Assembly (NCBI GenBank): GCA_946999785.1
Contig: CAMQEO010000019.1
Coordinates: forward strand, 1-17,075
From: an uncultured Atopobium sp.
GTDB lineage: Bacteria; Actinomycetota; Coriobacteriia; Coriobacteriales; Atopobiaceae
Direction of reading: 5' to 3'
Length of the DNA: 17,075 nt
Part shown: piece after piece, positions 7,412 to 15,360 of the stretch
Position numbering within the stretch: position 1 is the first letter of the stretch
Layout of the letters: every line of letters starts with the position of its first letter
The notes under the pieces: generated by a model
Database searches by the model: none
Told to the model about the DNA's origin: nothing
The model's input: only the letters and a program-made list of their open reading frames with translations
Translations under genes and position numbers: made by a program

Positions 7412-8563
7412 CTATAGGTACTTTGCAAAAAACGATAGACGTCTTAAAAGCATAGTACACACCCAAGAGCACACAACACTTACCAAAAGCAACATAAACT
7501 GAAATACTAATACCTGAAACATATCTGCTTGCTCGATAAAACTTGTCTGAAACAGTGCCACATAACGAACAAGAGCTTGAATCCAAACAACATGAAGCAC
7601 GTAGATACCAAAACTATATGATGCTAAAAATCGGATGAGCACGGTAAACCTCTGACACCAGAGACTTTGTATGTTTACATGTTGGCAAACGCGTTGTGCA
7701 AATGCCTTTGCGGCAATGCAAATCCCTGCACTATACACAAACATCAAGCTACTTTGAGGCATAAAGAACATATCATAGTCATACACAAACAAAACAACCA
7801 TGCCAACTGCCGAGACAAGTGCGCCAACATAATAAAGTACTCGATTATCATTTTCTTCAAAAAACAGATAGTACCCTGCTACAAAATAGAGCAATTCATA
7901 GCTTAAAGGCATATATGAAATGATGCCGATTTGAATGATTGAAGCAATATTGGGCAATACCATAAGCGTAATCCACATTACCATAAGTGCCCATTTATGT
8001 TGTTTTGGGCTTGTAGCCTGCAAAACAATACGTAATGGTATAACAAGTGCATATAAACCTATGAGTTTGTACAAAAACCAAAGATGATCCCAGCTTTGGC
8101 CTGTAAGCGTTTTTAGAATTGCTTGCATGATCAAATCCACAGGAGAAGTAAACCCCGTTGCGGCTACTTTAATCATGCTAAAGCACAGACCAATCGTAGC
8201 TAAAATAGCTACAAGGCGCACAATATGATGAACAACTTTTTTTGAAGTAACGCAGCGTTGCGGGTGCAGCATTAAAGCACCCGAGATCATAAAAAATAGT
8301 GGCACTGCCCAACGAAAAAGGATGACCGCAGCCCCCGATTCAACCATCATAAGGGCTTGTGTGCTTGACGAAAGTGTAGAGAGATTTGCAATTGAAATAA
8401 TACAATGCAAAGCAACAACTGCAAACGCAGCCAAAACACGCAGCACATCAAAATACAGAACATGACCAAATGTGCTTGCGTGCGTGGTTTGCGCAAGCGT
8501 GGACGATGAAAGCAACGCTTGGGCGTACTCAGTTTTTTCTCGATGAGAACTTGGCATACACAT
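7412..8563 (-). CDS. acyltransferase family 3 membrane protein
   Basis: This is a polytopic membrane protein of the acyltransferase-3 (OafA/WecH-type) family, whose members move acyl groups onto envelope sugars or peptidoglycan. The 383 residues start with a hydrophilic stretch of about 35 residues. The family's N-terminal motif follows, YFDVLRVLAAFAVVALH (37-53), with Arg42 and His53 as the likely functional residues. About ten hydrophobic segments run to a short basic C-terminus. ATG at 8563 is 5 bases after the TAG stop of the upstream ribokinase and lacks a clear Shine-Dalgarno sequence, so translation may depend on reinitiation. The substrate cannot be told from the sequence. The ribokinase neighbour gives no obvious functional link. 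Confidence 0.85.
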   Translation of the reverse strand: MCMPSSHREKTEYAQALLSSSTLAQTTHASTFGHVLYFDVLRVLAAFAVVALHCIISIANLSTLSSSTQALMMVESGAAVILFRWAVPLFFMISGALMLHPQRCVTSKKVVHHIVRLVAILATIGLCFSMIKVAATGFTSPVDLIMQAILKTLTGQSWDHLWFLYKLIGLYALVIPLRIVLQATSPKQHKWALMVMWITLMVLPNIASIIQIGIISYMPLSYELLYFVAGYYLFFEENDNRVLYYVGALVSAVGMVVLFVYDYDMFFMPQSSLMFVYSAGICIAAKAFAQRVCQHVNIQSLWCQRFTVLIRFLASYSFGIYVLHVVWIQALVRYVALFQTSFIEQADMFQVLVFQFMLLLVSVVCSWVCTMLLRRLSFFAKYL

Positions 8564-8568
8564 AGGTT

Positions 8569-9489
8569 CTATTTATGTGACGCAAGAAAAGATTGAACTT
8601 CGTCAAACGTAGGCATAGCATCTTGCGCGCCTAATTTTGTTACACAGAGTGCAGAAGTTGCCATCGCGATTTCCATAGTTGTATCAAAAGAATTATCATA
8701 CGACAAACACGCAGCTACTGCACCTAAAAATGCGTCACCTGCTGCTGTAGTATCAATACAGGTAACTTCAAATGCAGGGCGTACAACAACTTCATCAGCC
8801 GTTTTTGCAACAGCACCTTGAGCTCCAAGTGTCAGAATTGTCTGTTTAACACCTTTTTGAGCAAAAAAATTAAGCGCGGACAGACGATCTTCTTCACTGT
8901 TAGGCTGAATACCAGAAAGCGTTGCGCACTCAGCCTCATTGAGGCACAACAAATCAATAGTTTTATACATATCGTCATCTATAGGGAGCGCAGGAGAAGG
9001 ATTACAGATGGTAAACAACCCTTTTTTGCGGGCATATGCCAAAGAGGCCTTTACAACCTCGGGCAAGCATTCAAACTGCGTTAAGAAAATATCCCCTGGT
9101 TGTGCAAGCGTGTCGAGCGTATCTTGTACCTCGTCAAACGTAACACAAACATTCGCGCCAGGATCTACCACAATGCGGTTATCATCTTTTGACCGCAATA
9201 TAAGCGCGCTACCAGTAGCAACATCGCTGCTGGTCCGAATTCTTGAAGTACGTACGCCATATTCTTCTAATCCAGCAATCCGAACAGATCCTAAGCGATC
9301 GCTACCCACTTTACCAACCATGTATGTTTTTGCACCGAGGCGAGCAGATGTAACTGCCTGGTTGGCACCTTTTCCACCACCTGAAAGCACAAAGGTACTT
9401 CCAAGTACTGTTTCGCCTTGTTCTGGCATACGAGTGCAGCTTACTGACATATCGGTGTTGATACTTCCAAAAACAATAACGTTATGCAT
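8569..9489 (-). CDS. rbsK: ribokinase (PfkB family carbohydrate kinase)
   Basis: Cytoplasmic kinase, most like ribokinase, which phosphorylates D-ribose to ribose 5-phosphate. ATG at 9489 gives 306 residues, the usual length. The substrate-binding N-terminus GSINTDM (8-14), PfkB signature 1 GGGKGANQAVTSARLGA (37-53), NPSPALP and LNEAE in the middle, and signature 2 DTTAAGDAF (246-254) with catalytic Asp252 are all present. This start has AGGTG 8 bases upstream. An in-frame GTG at 9531 would add 14 unmatched residues and has no good ribosome-binding site. No rbsD, ribose transporter or LacI regulator is adjacent. Other PfkB sugar specificities cannot be excluded, but the signatures are closest to RbsK. 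Confidence 0.9.
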   Translation of the reverse strand: MHNVIVFGSINTDMSVSCTRMPEQGETVLGSTFVLSGGGKGANQAVTSARLGAKTYMVGKVGSDRLGSVRIAGLEEYGVRTSRIRTSSDVATGSALILRSKDDNRIVVDPGANVCVTFDEVQDTLDTLAQPGDIFLTQFECLPEVVKASLAYARKKGLFTICNPSPALPIDDDMYKTIDLLCLNEAECATLSGIQPNSEEDRLSALNFFAQKGVKQTILTLGAQGAVAKTADEVVVRPAFEVTCIDTTAAGDAFLGAVAACLSYDNSFDTTMEIAMATSALCVTKLGAQDAMPTFDEVQSFLASHK

Positions 9490-9539
9490 ATAATTTACAC
9501 CTGCCCCTGTTATTTCATTTCTGCTTAGCACCTCAAAAA

Positions 9540-9592
9540 CACGTACATCTTGTTCTTAGCATACGTGAATATTTTAATAGTGTCTTATTATA
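9540..9592 (-). promoter_or_regulatory. candidate rbsK promoter and leader inverted repeat
   Basis: A perfect TATAAT lies at 9592-9587 on the minus strand, about 100 bases before the rbsK ATG, but no good -35 is found at normal spacing. Downstream of the expected transcription start, CACGTA (9540-9545) and TACGTG (9562-9567) form a 6-base inverted repeat with centres 22 bases apart, two helical turns. It could be an operator or a leader hairpin. Confidence 0.3.
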
Positions 9593-9647
9593 TCTCTTAG
9601 TGATAGTTGCGTAGCGTCAGTTGTATAAAATATTCCAGATTTTTTAA

Positions 9648-10385
9648 CTATTCACGAACACCGTGCTTCATGAGCCTTTGGTACATAAAGTCATTAGCCT
9701 GAAGCTCTATCGTATCGTCTAGCGGCTCAAGCTCTTGACAAATACCACGACGCACACACGCAGTACGCAAAAGAAAGTCGGCAACACCGGGATTTTTTGG
9801 GAAAAGTGGCCCGTGAATATAGGTTCCTAAAACATGCTTATATAAGCAGCCCTCATATCCAGTTTCGCCATCATTTCCATGCCCGTATTCTACCACGCCC
9901 AAAGGCGTAATATCACCAGCTAAATGCGTTCTTCCCCCGTGATTTTCGTATCCAACTATGGGGTGTGGGCATATAGAACTTTTGATTGCAATATTGCCGA
10001 TAAGGCGCGGTGTTCCGCGATCGGTATATAAATCAACAAGTGAGAGTCCTTTGATTTTTTCGTCATCAAGCAAGTAATAATGTCCTAAAAGTTGATAACC
10101 ACCGCACACCGCAGCTAGAACGCCACCATCTTCTACGTATGAGGCAAGCTCATCACGAAACGTTTGCAAAGCTGAACAGACAATTTTTTGTTCGCGATCC
10201 GACCCACCGCCGATAAACACTATGTCTGCAGACGAAAGTGAAATGCTATCTCCCACGTGGACTTCTACAATCTCAAATGGAATTTGACGCTGTTTAAGAC
10301 GGTGTGCAAGTACCAGCATATTACCCGAATCTCCATAAAGATTAAGCAGTTCAGGATACATATGTACAATACGTAACGTTTGCAT
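9648..10385 (-). CDS. gatD: lipid II isoglutaminyl synthase, glutamine amidotransferase subunit GatD
   Basis: GatD releases ammonia from glutamine and passes it to MurT, which amidates the D-Glu of the lipid II stem peptide at the cytoplasmic face of the membrane. The 245-residue class I glutaminase-like domain has the nucleophile Cys94 in AVCGGYQLLG, and His191 in GTYIHGPLFPKNP as its catalytic partner. Arg127 in TPRLIGN matches the position of the substrate-binding Arg of characterised GatD. The YENHGGRTHL segment is also typical of the family and separates it from true cobyric acid synthases. It follows murT by 65 bases with no terminator between them, so it is the second gene of the operon. 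Its ribosome-binding site is weak. Confidence 0.95.
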   Translation of the reverse strand: MQTLRIVHMYPELLNLYGDSGNMLVLAHRLKQRQIPFEIVEVHVGDSISLSSADIVFIGGGSDREQKIVCSALQTFRDELASYVEDGGVLAAVCGGYQLLGHYYLLDDEKIKGLSLVDLYTDRGTPRLIGNIAIKSSICPHPIVGYENHGGRTHLAGDITPLGVVEYGHGNDGETGYEGCLYKHVLGTYIHGPLFPKNPGVADFLLRTACVRRGICQELEPLDDTIELQANDFMYQRLMKHGVRE

Positions 10386-10450
10386 AAATACACGCTTTCT
10401 ATCGTAAAAACTGAGCGTCTAAAGTTAGAGCGCAAGAAGCACGCGCGAAA

Positions 10451-11791
10451 CTACTGCGCAGTACAGAGCTGCTCCAAACGCGCTTTAACAGGCCAAAGAG
10501 CAGAATAATTAGTAAGAACATAAAGAACTCTATTAGGATAGTGCTTAGAAATAGTAGCTAATACCTCATCTATTGACGTTGTACATTCAGACGAAAAGCC
10601 TGCATATTTAAGACGAACTTGCATATCATGACGACGCGTACCGCCGCACAAAAGTACAGGCTTATCCTCGGAGGAGAACCGTTCAAAGTCAACATCCCAC
10701 AGCCACGATACATCTTTTCCATCGTTAAAATTATCGTTTATGCAGATATAAATAACTTTCTGGCGCGAATCTTGTTGCAACAGAGAAATGTTTTGGTTAA
10801 AACCCGTTGGATTTTTTGCAAGATTCAAAACAAGAGGAATTCCTTCATACGTAAAATGCTGTAAACGACCATTTTGGGGATGATATGCATTAAGCACGTT
10901 TAAAAAGGCTTCATCGGAAATACCTGTTTCGTGCGCAATGTAATAGGCTGCAAGAAGATTGTATACCATGTACAAACCACCAAACGACGCAGAGATTTGA
11001 GCTGTATGTTGATTGATGTGTGCACAAAACTTAACACTATTTTGTTCAAGCTGAATAGCGTCTGCGTAACAGTTTAGGTGTGGCCGCGCAAACGAGCAGC
11101 TAGGACAACTAAACGCGCCTAGTTGAGCATAACTACGATAGGTATAGGTAAGCTCCGTGCCACACAGCTGACAAAATCGAGCTTCGGGAACACGATCGGC
11201 AGCTCGGTGTAAATCTTGATTGATACCAAAGTACACAACGTTAATATGCAGACGCTCCGCAGACCGTGCTATGCCAACCGTAAGAGGATCATCACCACAA
11301 ACAACAAGCGTAGTAGAGGGCGACGCCTCAAGTGCGCGAACGATAGTTTGCTGAACGCGCTCTATTTCGCCACAGCGGTCAAGCTGATCACGAAACAAAT
11401 TAAGTAATACAAGAAACTTCGGTTTAACTGCAGGAACAATATTGATAGAAAAAAGTTCATCAGACTCTAATACGCAGGCAGCTCCAGAGGTGGCGTCCAA
11501 AAGCGCAGACGCTATGCCTGCTGGCATATTTGCTCCCGCCCGATTGCAAACTACCTGCGGAAAAGAAGAATCAAATGCCGAGGCAATAATATTCGTTGTA
11601 GTTGTTTTGCCATTAGTTCCGCATACAACAACCGTATGTTTGCCAAAAAGGCGCGCTTTATGTGCTAGAAAATTTTTATCAATGCCAAGCGCTACCCTAC
11701 CTGGAAGCTGAGATGCTTTTCGATGAAATACACGACGTAACAATGTGCGAGCGCTGCGCGCACACAACGTGGCAAAATATGTCTGTAACAC
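10451..11791 (-). CDS. murT: lipid II isoglutaminyl synthase, Mur-ligase subunit MurT
   Basis: MurT is the ATP-dependent ligase half of the MurT-GatD complex and amidates the alpha-carboxyl of D-Glu in lipid II. The 446 residues contain the P-loop GTNGKTTTT (58-66), the Mur-ligase middle domain with NLFRDQLDR (131-139), and a four-cysteine zinc-ribbon insert (Cys207, Cys210, Cys229, Cys232) that marks MurT. The C-terminal DUF1727 domain carries NLAKNPTGFNQ (323-333) and DGKDVSW (357-363), which holds the conserved catalytic aspartate. Start is GTG at 11791: AGAGG lies about 10 bases upstream, and a promoter with a perfect -35 ends about 30 bases before it. The usual Tyr of the RDQLDRYGE motif is Cys140 here. 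It is the first gene of the murT-gatD operon. Confidence 0.95.
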   Translation of the reverse strand: MLQTYFATLCARSARTLLRRVFHRKASQLPGRVALGIDKNFLAHKARLFGKHTVVVCGTNGKTTTTNIIASAFDSSFPQVVCNRAGANMPAGIASALLDATSGAACVLESDELFSINIVPAVKPKFLVLLNLFRDQLDRCGEIERVQQTIVRALEASPSTTLVVCGDDPLTVGIARSAERLHINVVYFGINQDLHRAADRVPEARFCQLCGTELTYTYRSYAQLGAFSCPSCSFARPHLNCYADAIQLEQNSVKFCAHINQHTAQISASFGGLYMVYNLLAAYYIAHETGISDEAFLNVLNAYHPQNGRLQHFTYEGIPLVLNLAKNPTGFNQNISLLQQDSRQKVIYICINDNFNDGKDVSWLWDVDFERFSSEDKPVLLCGGTRRHDMQVRLKYAGFSSECTTSIDEVLATISKHYPNRVLYVLTNYSALWPVKARLEQLCTAQ

Positions 11792-11820
11792 GTATAACTA
11801 ACCTCTTTATAATCATTAAA

Positions 11821-11849
11821 ACGATATTCACACATTGCTGTGCTGTCAA
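11821..11849 (-). promoter_or_regulatory. murT-gatD promoter
   Basis: On the minus strand a perfect TTGACA (11849-11844) is followed after 17 bases by TATCGT (11826-11821), matching the -10 consensus at four of six positions. Transcription would start near 11814, giving a leader of about 23 bases that contains the AGAGG ribosome-binding site. This is the best promoter in the window, and it separates murT-gatD from the asp23 operon. Confidence 0.65.
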
Positions 11850-11921
11850 GAAAATAGGAACTTGTTCGCAAGACACAACACAGGTGCATACAAAACAGCG
11901 CCGGCGTGCGGTTTAAGCAAT

Positions 11922-12674
11922 TTATGCCGATATATGCTTTTCTTCATCGCTGTTTAACGTTAGCGCATGCTCTTTTGTCATATCTTGAGCCTCGTATTCT
12001 TCAGGTGTTAGAACATCTTCGATACGAAGATTAACACCAGCAACGCTCAACCCTGTCATTTCCATAACTTTACTAACAACTGCCTCTTTAACATCCTCAA
12101 ATACCTGTGGTGCATATGCGCCATATTTAATGAGAACCGAGATATTAACTCGTACCGATGCATCATGGGTAACTTCAACGGTAACGCCTTTACGCGCGTC
12201 TGACGCGCCTAACACATCTTGCACGCGATTAAACCAGCTGCCTTTCATGCCTACAACGTCTTTTACGTCACGCATTGCAATAGCAACAATTTTCTCAATA
12301 ACACCATTTGAAAATGTCAGCGAATCTTGAGTATCATCTTCAACATCGTCAGTTATCTCAGCGTCCTCGTCTAAAGTGGAACCGCTCGTTTCTGCGCGTG
12401 CTGCTCCATGGATATTGTTAACATCATCTGCATCTGCACGAGGCGTACCAGAAGTATCTTCCTCATCTGCGTCTTGAGTGCCAAGGGTACTCTCTGAGGC
12501 AACAAAGCTTTCACCCTTATGATCCCCTAACGTATGAGTTGTATCTTCAGGTGTTGTATCTGCCGAATTTTGAGCCACATGATCGGTAAACTCAACGTTT
12601 AGCGTAGGCGATACGTCTTGAGCGCTTATATCAAGGGCGTTTGTATCAAGGCGTGCGGATTTTTGATCTTTCAT
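11922..12674 (-). CDS. asp23: Asp23/Gls24 family envelope stress response protein
   Basis: Asp23-family protein; in Staphylococcus aureus Asp23 is a very abundant membrane-associated protein tied to cell-envelope homeostasis. The conserved domain spans about residues 118-222. It starts FSNGVIEKIVAIAMRDV, includes VTVEV and VNISVLIKYG strands, and ends with VAGVNLRIEDVL. Residues 1-117 are an extra acidic, Thr/Ser/Asp/Ala-rich low-complexity region with no predicted fold, so the protein (250 residues) is well above the usual 110-180. ATG at 12674 has AAAGGA at a good distance. It is the last gene of the amaP-DUF2273-asp23 operon, 38 bases after the DUF2273 gene. Its regulator is unknown here. 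Confidence 0.9.
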   Translation of the reverse strand: MKDQKSARLDTNALDISAQDVSPTLNVEFTDHVAQNSADTTPEDTTHTLGDHKGESFVASESTLGTQDADEEDTSGTPRADADDVNNIHGAARAETSGSTLDEDAEITDDVEDDTQDSLTFSNGVIEKIVAIAMRDVKDVVGMKGSWFNRVQDVLGASDARKGVTVEVTHDASVRVNISVLIKYGAYAPQVFEDVKEAVVSKVMEMTGLSVAGVNLRIEDVLTPEEYEAQDMTKEHALTLNSDEEKHISA

Positions 12675-12712
12675 GATATGAGTCCTTTCGTGCAGGTAAA
12701 ATAGGTGTGAGG

Positions 12713-13129
12713 TTAATTTCTGTTATCTTTGAAGAGCTTTTGAACAAGTGACAAAATCTTTGGATTTCCGTCGACATATTGACCAATTGCAATACCTAAA
12801 GCAATGCAAAATCCTATTAAAAGTGTACGAAATAGACCAATAGAAAAAATAAGCAATGCAACAAGAAGACCAACAACGGCTCCTATACATGCATGCTCAC
12901 GACCTTTAACATAAGTAGCGCATGCGCGCGTAAACTCATTAAACGTTGCGTTTTCCGCCGTAGGTGTACCATGTGTTGAAGCGTCTTGAGTGGAAGTATT
13001 GGTATGGGCATTTGTCTGCGCTTTATCTACAGATACATCAACGCGTGCAGACACTTCTTTTTGGGCGTGTGCGTTTTGGGCGTGGGCAGTTTCATCAACA
13101 ATCGTTGTACGGCTTTCATTCTTTTTCAT
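12713..13129 (-). CDS. DUF2273 small integral membrane protein
   Basis: Small membrane protein of the DUF2273 family, regularly encoded beside Asp23 and AmaP; its biochemical role is unknown. Of its 138 residues the family domain covers only the C-terminal half: a Lys-Gly-Arg entry (75-77), hydrophobic helices at about 80-98 and 101-117, then IGQYVDGNPK and a short basic end. Residues 1-70 are hydrophilic and rich in Thr, Ala, His, Asn and Gln, an extension that ordinary family members of about 60-80 residues lack. The ATG is only 3 bases after the amaP stop codon, indicating tight operon coupling. Confidence 0.82.
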   Translation of the reverse strand: MKKNESRTTIVDETAHAQNAHAQKEVSARVDVSVDKAQTNAHTNTSTQDASTHGTPTAENATFNEFTRACATYVKGREHACIGAVVGLLVALLIFSIGLFRTLLIGFCIALGIAIGQYVDGNPKILSLVQKLFKDNRN

Positions 13130-13132
13130 GAT

Positions 13133-14065
13133 TTATTGCCTTTCACGCTGGACAGACATTGTTAAGGACGACGAAGATACAGCAGCGCGATCATCGTTTG
13201 ACGTCTGTAAACCTGTTGTTGGATGAGATGTAACCGTAGCACTTTGAGATACTATCGTGGGGCTTTTACGTACCTGATCTTGTGAACTTTTTGAGTCAAA
13301 ATTCTGTGAAGGAACATTATCTGAATTAGAAGCAGTGTCAGCAGTACCGTAATGAGAAATAGGAACAGTAATACCCGATGATTTATGCAGCAACTTGGTA
13401 TGTATAGGGCGCTGTATATCAGCAGATACCGTAAAAGTATCTGCACCGTCCAATGTATGAGAAACATCGGTGGAGTCTACATCAGTATCAGCCACATTTG
13501 GCAAAGGTTCGGTTGATACAGGCGCCACAAGATCCTCATCACTCACCGAGACATAATTCTTTGCTTGAGCAAATTCTAAGTTAATAGAATCTATGTGATT
13601 ACCAACAATAACCGAAAGTCCTGCATAGAGTTTGCTTTTAAGCTCGTCTGATGCCGTAAGCAAATCTTCGGTTTCTTCGGGCTGAATACGCGCATTTACA
13701 CGAATATGGCCGTATTTAGCTGCTTTAACGTAAAGTCGAACCACACAAAAACGCCCGTCTTCTTCGATCACATGTTTTGCTTGAGACTCTATAGCATGAA
13801 GCGACACGGTAATTTTGTTGTCTTTAGCTTTGGAAATAATAACCACTTTACGATTACGTGTAAAAATAGCACGCAAAAGCATAATAACGCAGCCAAAAAC
13901 TATGATAAACGGAGCAATTTTCATGAGCTGTTGAACAAAGGACAGTCTAAACACGTAGAGAGCATATGTAGATGTGGCATCATAAGAGGCAGCAAGCAAC
14001 GAGCCAAAAAAGAATATGCCTGTCAATGCATATATAAGCATGCATAATCGCTTAAAAATTCCCAT
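13133..14065 (-). CDS. amaP: alkaline shock response membrane anchor protein AmaP
   Basis: AmaP anchors Asp23 to the membrane in staphylococci. The 310 residues begin with two transmembrane helices (about 6-27 and 47-68). A conserved cytoplasmic domain of about 100 residues follows (KVVIISKAKDNKITVSLHAI, then RVNARIQPE and LEFAQAKNYV). From about residue 175 to the end there is a Ser/Thr/Asp-rich low-complexity tail, not part of the usual domain. ATG at 14065 has AAAGGGG 5-6 bases upstream. It is the first gene of a three-gene operon and lies just after the yebC terminator. No convincing promoter is visible in the short gap before it. The family identification rests on topology, the core domain and operon context. 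Confidence 0.85.
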   Translation of the reverse strand: MGIFKRLCMLIYALTGIFFFGSLLAASYDATSTYALYVFRLSFVQQLMKIAPFIIVFGCVIMLLRAIFTRNRKVVIISKAKDNKITVSLHAIESQAKHVIEEDGRFCVVRLYVKAAKYGHIRVNARIQPEETEDLLTASDELKSKLYAGLSVIVGNHIDSINLEFAQAKNYVSVSDEDLVAPVSTEPLPNVADTDVDSTDVSHTLDGADTFTVSADIQRPIHTKLLHKSSGITVPISHYGTADTASNSDNVPSQNFDSKSSQDQVRKSPTIVSQSATVTSHPTTGLQTSNDDRAAVSSSSLTMSVQRERQ

Positions 14066-14120
14066 ACGAGCCCCTTTACACTCTTTATTGATGCATGAAC
14101 ACCGTGTACTAATAATAGTT

Positions 14121-14163
14121 TAACAAAAATCCTACCTGAACAGTAACATTCACGTAGGATTTT
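14121..14163 (-). terminator. intrinsic terminator after yebC
   Basis: AAAATCCTAC (14126-14135) and GTAGGATTTT (14154-14163) form a perfect 10-bp stem. A further inner TGAA/TTCA pairing inside the 18-base loop lengthens it across a G-G mismatch. On the minus strand the stem is followed by an extended T-run (ATTTTTG). It lies about 70 bases after the yebC stop codon. The stem also ends in four T on the plus strand, so it could work both ways, but no plus-strand gene needs it. Confidence 0.6.
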
Positions 14164-14231
14164 ATACCATAATTTTACGTACTAAATAATCTCGATGCAG
14201 CAATCGCAGCCGAAATAAAACGATCAAACTT

Positions 14232-14996
14232 CTATTCTTCTGCCTCAAGTTCAGCCAAAACTTCGTCGGAAACACACATAGCAGCGTAAACGTTTTGTAC
14301 GTCATCTAACTCTTCCAAGCGATCTACAAGGCGTTCAACTTTTTTAGCGTCAGCAGCATTTAAATCGGTGGGGTTATTGGCAACCATAGTAAGCTCGCTA
14401 CCTTTTACCTCAATACCTTGCTCTTTAAGAGAAGCCTCAACCGATTGCATTTTATCGTAAGCGGTATAGATGAGCCATTCTTCACCCTCATCTTTGTAAT
14501 CTTCTCCACCTGCCTCGGCAACAGCCATCATAAGCTCGTCCTCATCCGAACATGCCTCTTTAGTTACCGCGATAGAACCTTTGCGCTCAAATTGGAATGC
14601 AACAGAACCCGAGGTACCAAGATTACCGCCAGCATGAGTAAACGCAGAACGAACATCAGCAGCTGTACGATTAAGGTTATCGGTAAGACACTCAACATAA
14701 AGCGCAACACCTGCAGGACCATAGCCTTCGTAGGTGACTTCTTTATAAACTACAGCATCGGCACCAGTACCAAACGCTTTATCAATAGCAGCCTGAATAC
14801 GAGCATTAGGCATAGAAACCATACGAGCACGTGCAACGGCAGCAGCAAGAGCTGCGTTATTCTCAGGATTTGGATCTCCACCATTTCTTGCAGCAACGGT
14901 AATATTACGCGAGTGCTTGGAGAAAAGCGCCGAGCGTTTTGCGTCGATAGCTGCTTTTTTATGCTTAGTGGTAGCCCACTTTGAATGTCCAGACAT
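14232..14996 (-). CDS. yebC: YebC/PmpR family protein
   Basis: Member of the YebC/PmpR/TACO1 family. These were long annotated as transcriptional regulators, but several are now linked to translation, helping ribosomes through proline-rich stretches. At 254 residues it is full length. It opens with the hallmark MSGHSKWATTKHKKAAIDAKR, continues with LFSKHSRNI, and has the conserved middle YEGYGPAGVALYVECLTDN with GGNLGTSGSVAF after it. The C-terminal acidic domain ends EELDDVQNVYAAM, as in the family. ATG at 14996 is preceded by AAAGGAG at 6 bases, a strong site. It stands alone between a candidate promoter/operator and its own terminator. No ruvC/ruvA genes, its frequent neighbours, are next to it. 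Confidence 0.95.
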   Translation of the reverse strand: MSGHSKWATTKHKKAAIDAKRSALFSKHSRNITVAARNGGDPNPENNAALAAAVARARMVSMPNARIQAAIDKAFGTGADAVVYKEVTYEGYGPAGVALYVECLTDNLNRTAADVRSAFTHAGGNLGTSGSVAFQFERKGSIAVTKEACSDEDELMMAVAEAGGEDYKDEGEEWLIYTAYDKMQSVEASLKEQGIEVKGSELTMVANNPTDLNAADAKKVERLVDRLEELDDVQNVYAAMCVSDEVLAELEAEE

Positions 14997-15032
14997 GCAC
15001 GTCTCCTTTTATTATTGCATAGAAATCAGTAT

Positions 15033-15084
15033 GTACGTGTTTGACGTACTTATACATAATAGACCTAAGTTGAAAACATGAAAA
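15033..15084 (-). promoter_or_regulatory. candidate yebC promoter with inverted repeat at the start site
   Basis: On the minus strand TTTTCA (15084-15079), a 17-base spacer and TATTAT (15061-15056) make a reasonable sigma-70-type promoter. The expected start, near 15049, falls on the inverted repeat GTACGT (15033-15038) / ACGTAC (15044-15049). That is where a repressor would block initiation. Moderate confidence for the promoter, lower for the operator. Confidence 0.4.
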
Positions 15085-15145
15085 GTATTCAATCTAGATT
15101 TCATTATTAAACAAGATTTTATGAAATTTGCTTATGGCAATCGTA

Positions 15146-15260
15146 AGGTTTTTATCTCTTTACAAAACCTGTCACTTTTTTGTCACATGAGATTTTTTTG
15201 GTGTATCGGTCACAGCCTGTCACACCAGTTAAACACGGTAATTCACACTTATTCACACTG
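15146..15260. repeat. cluster of TCAC direct repeats upstream of yebC
   Basis: In the gap between tRNA-Ala and yebC, TCAC occurs at 15172, 15183, 15210, 15220, 15243 and 15253, that is, three pairs spaced 10 or 11 bases. The core words are TGTCAC, TGTCAC, GGTCAC, TGTCAC and a tandem ATTCACACTT/ATTCACACTG. TTATTCACA at 15249 also matches the DnaA-box form TTATNCACA. A separate 7-bp inverted repeat AGGTTTT/AAAACCT lies at 15146-15170. There is no ORF. The function is unknown; a protein-binding array is an inference from the phasing. Confidence 0.45.
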
Positions 15261-15360
15261 AGCGCAATTGATGAATTTTTACGCATTATAATGTTCGCGT
15301 TTCCGCTGGTAGAATAGGGTAAAAAGGAAGAAAAAGAATAGAGTTCGACGCTTCGCGTTC

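Noticed and set aside
8939..9493. 184-residue plus-strand ORF antisense to ribokinase
   Set aside because: It mirrors a well-supported PfkB gene, with no start signals and low-complexity composition.
9490..9531. GTG 9531 as the ribokinase start
   Set aside because: It adds 14 residues unlike other ribokinases and has a poor ribosome-binding site; ATG 9489 has AGGTG at 8 bases and gives the usual length.
14418..14984. 188-residue plus-strand ORF antisense to yebC
   Set aside because: It is a shadow of a conserved gene, rich in Arg, Asn, Ser and Thr without domain motifs.
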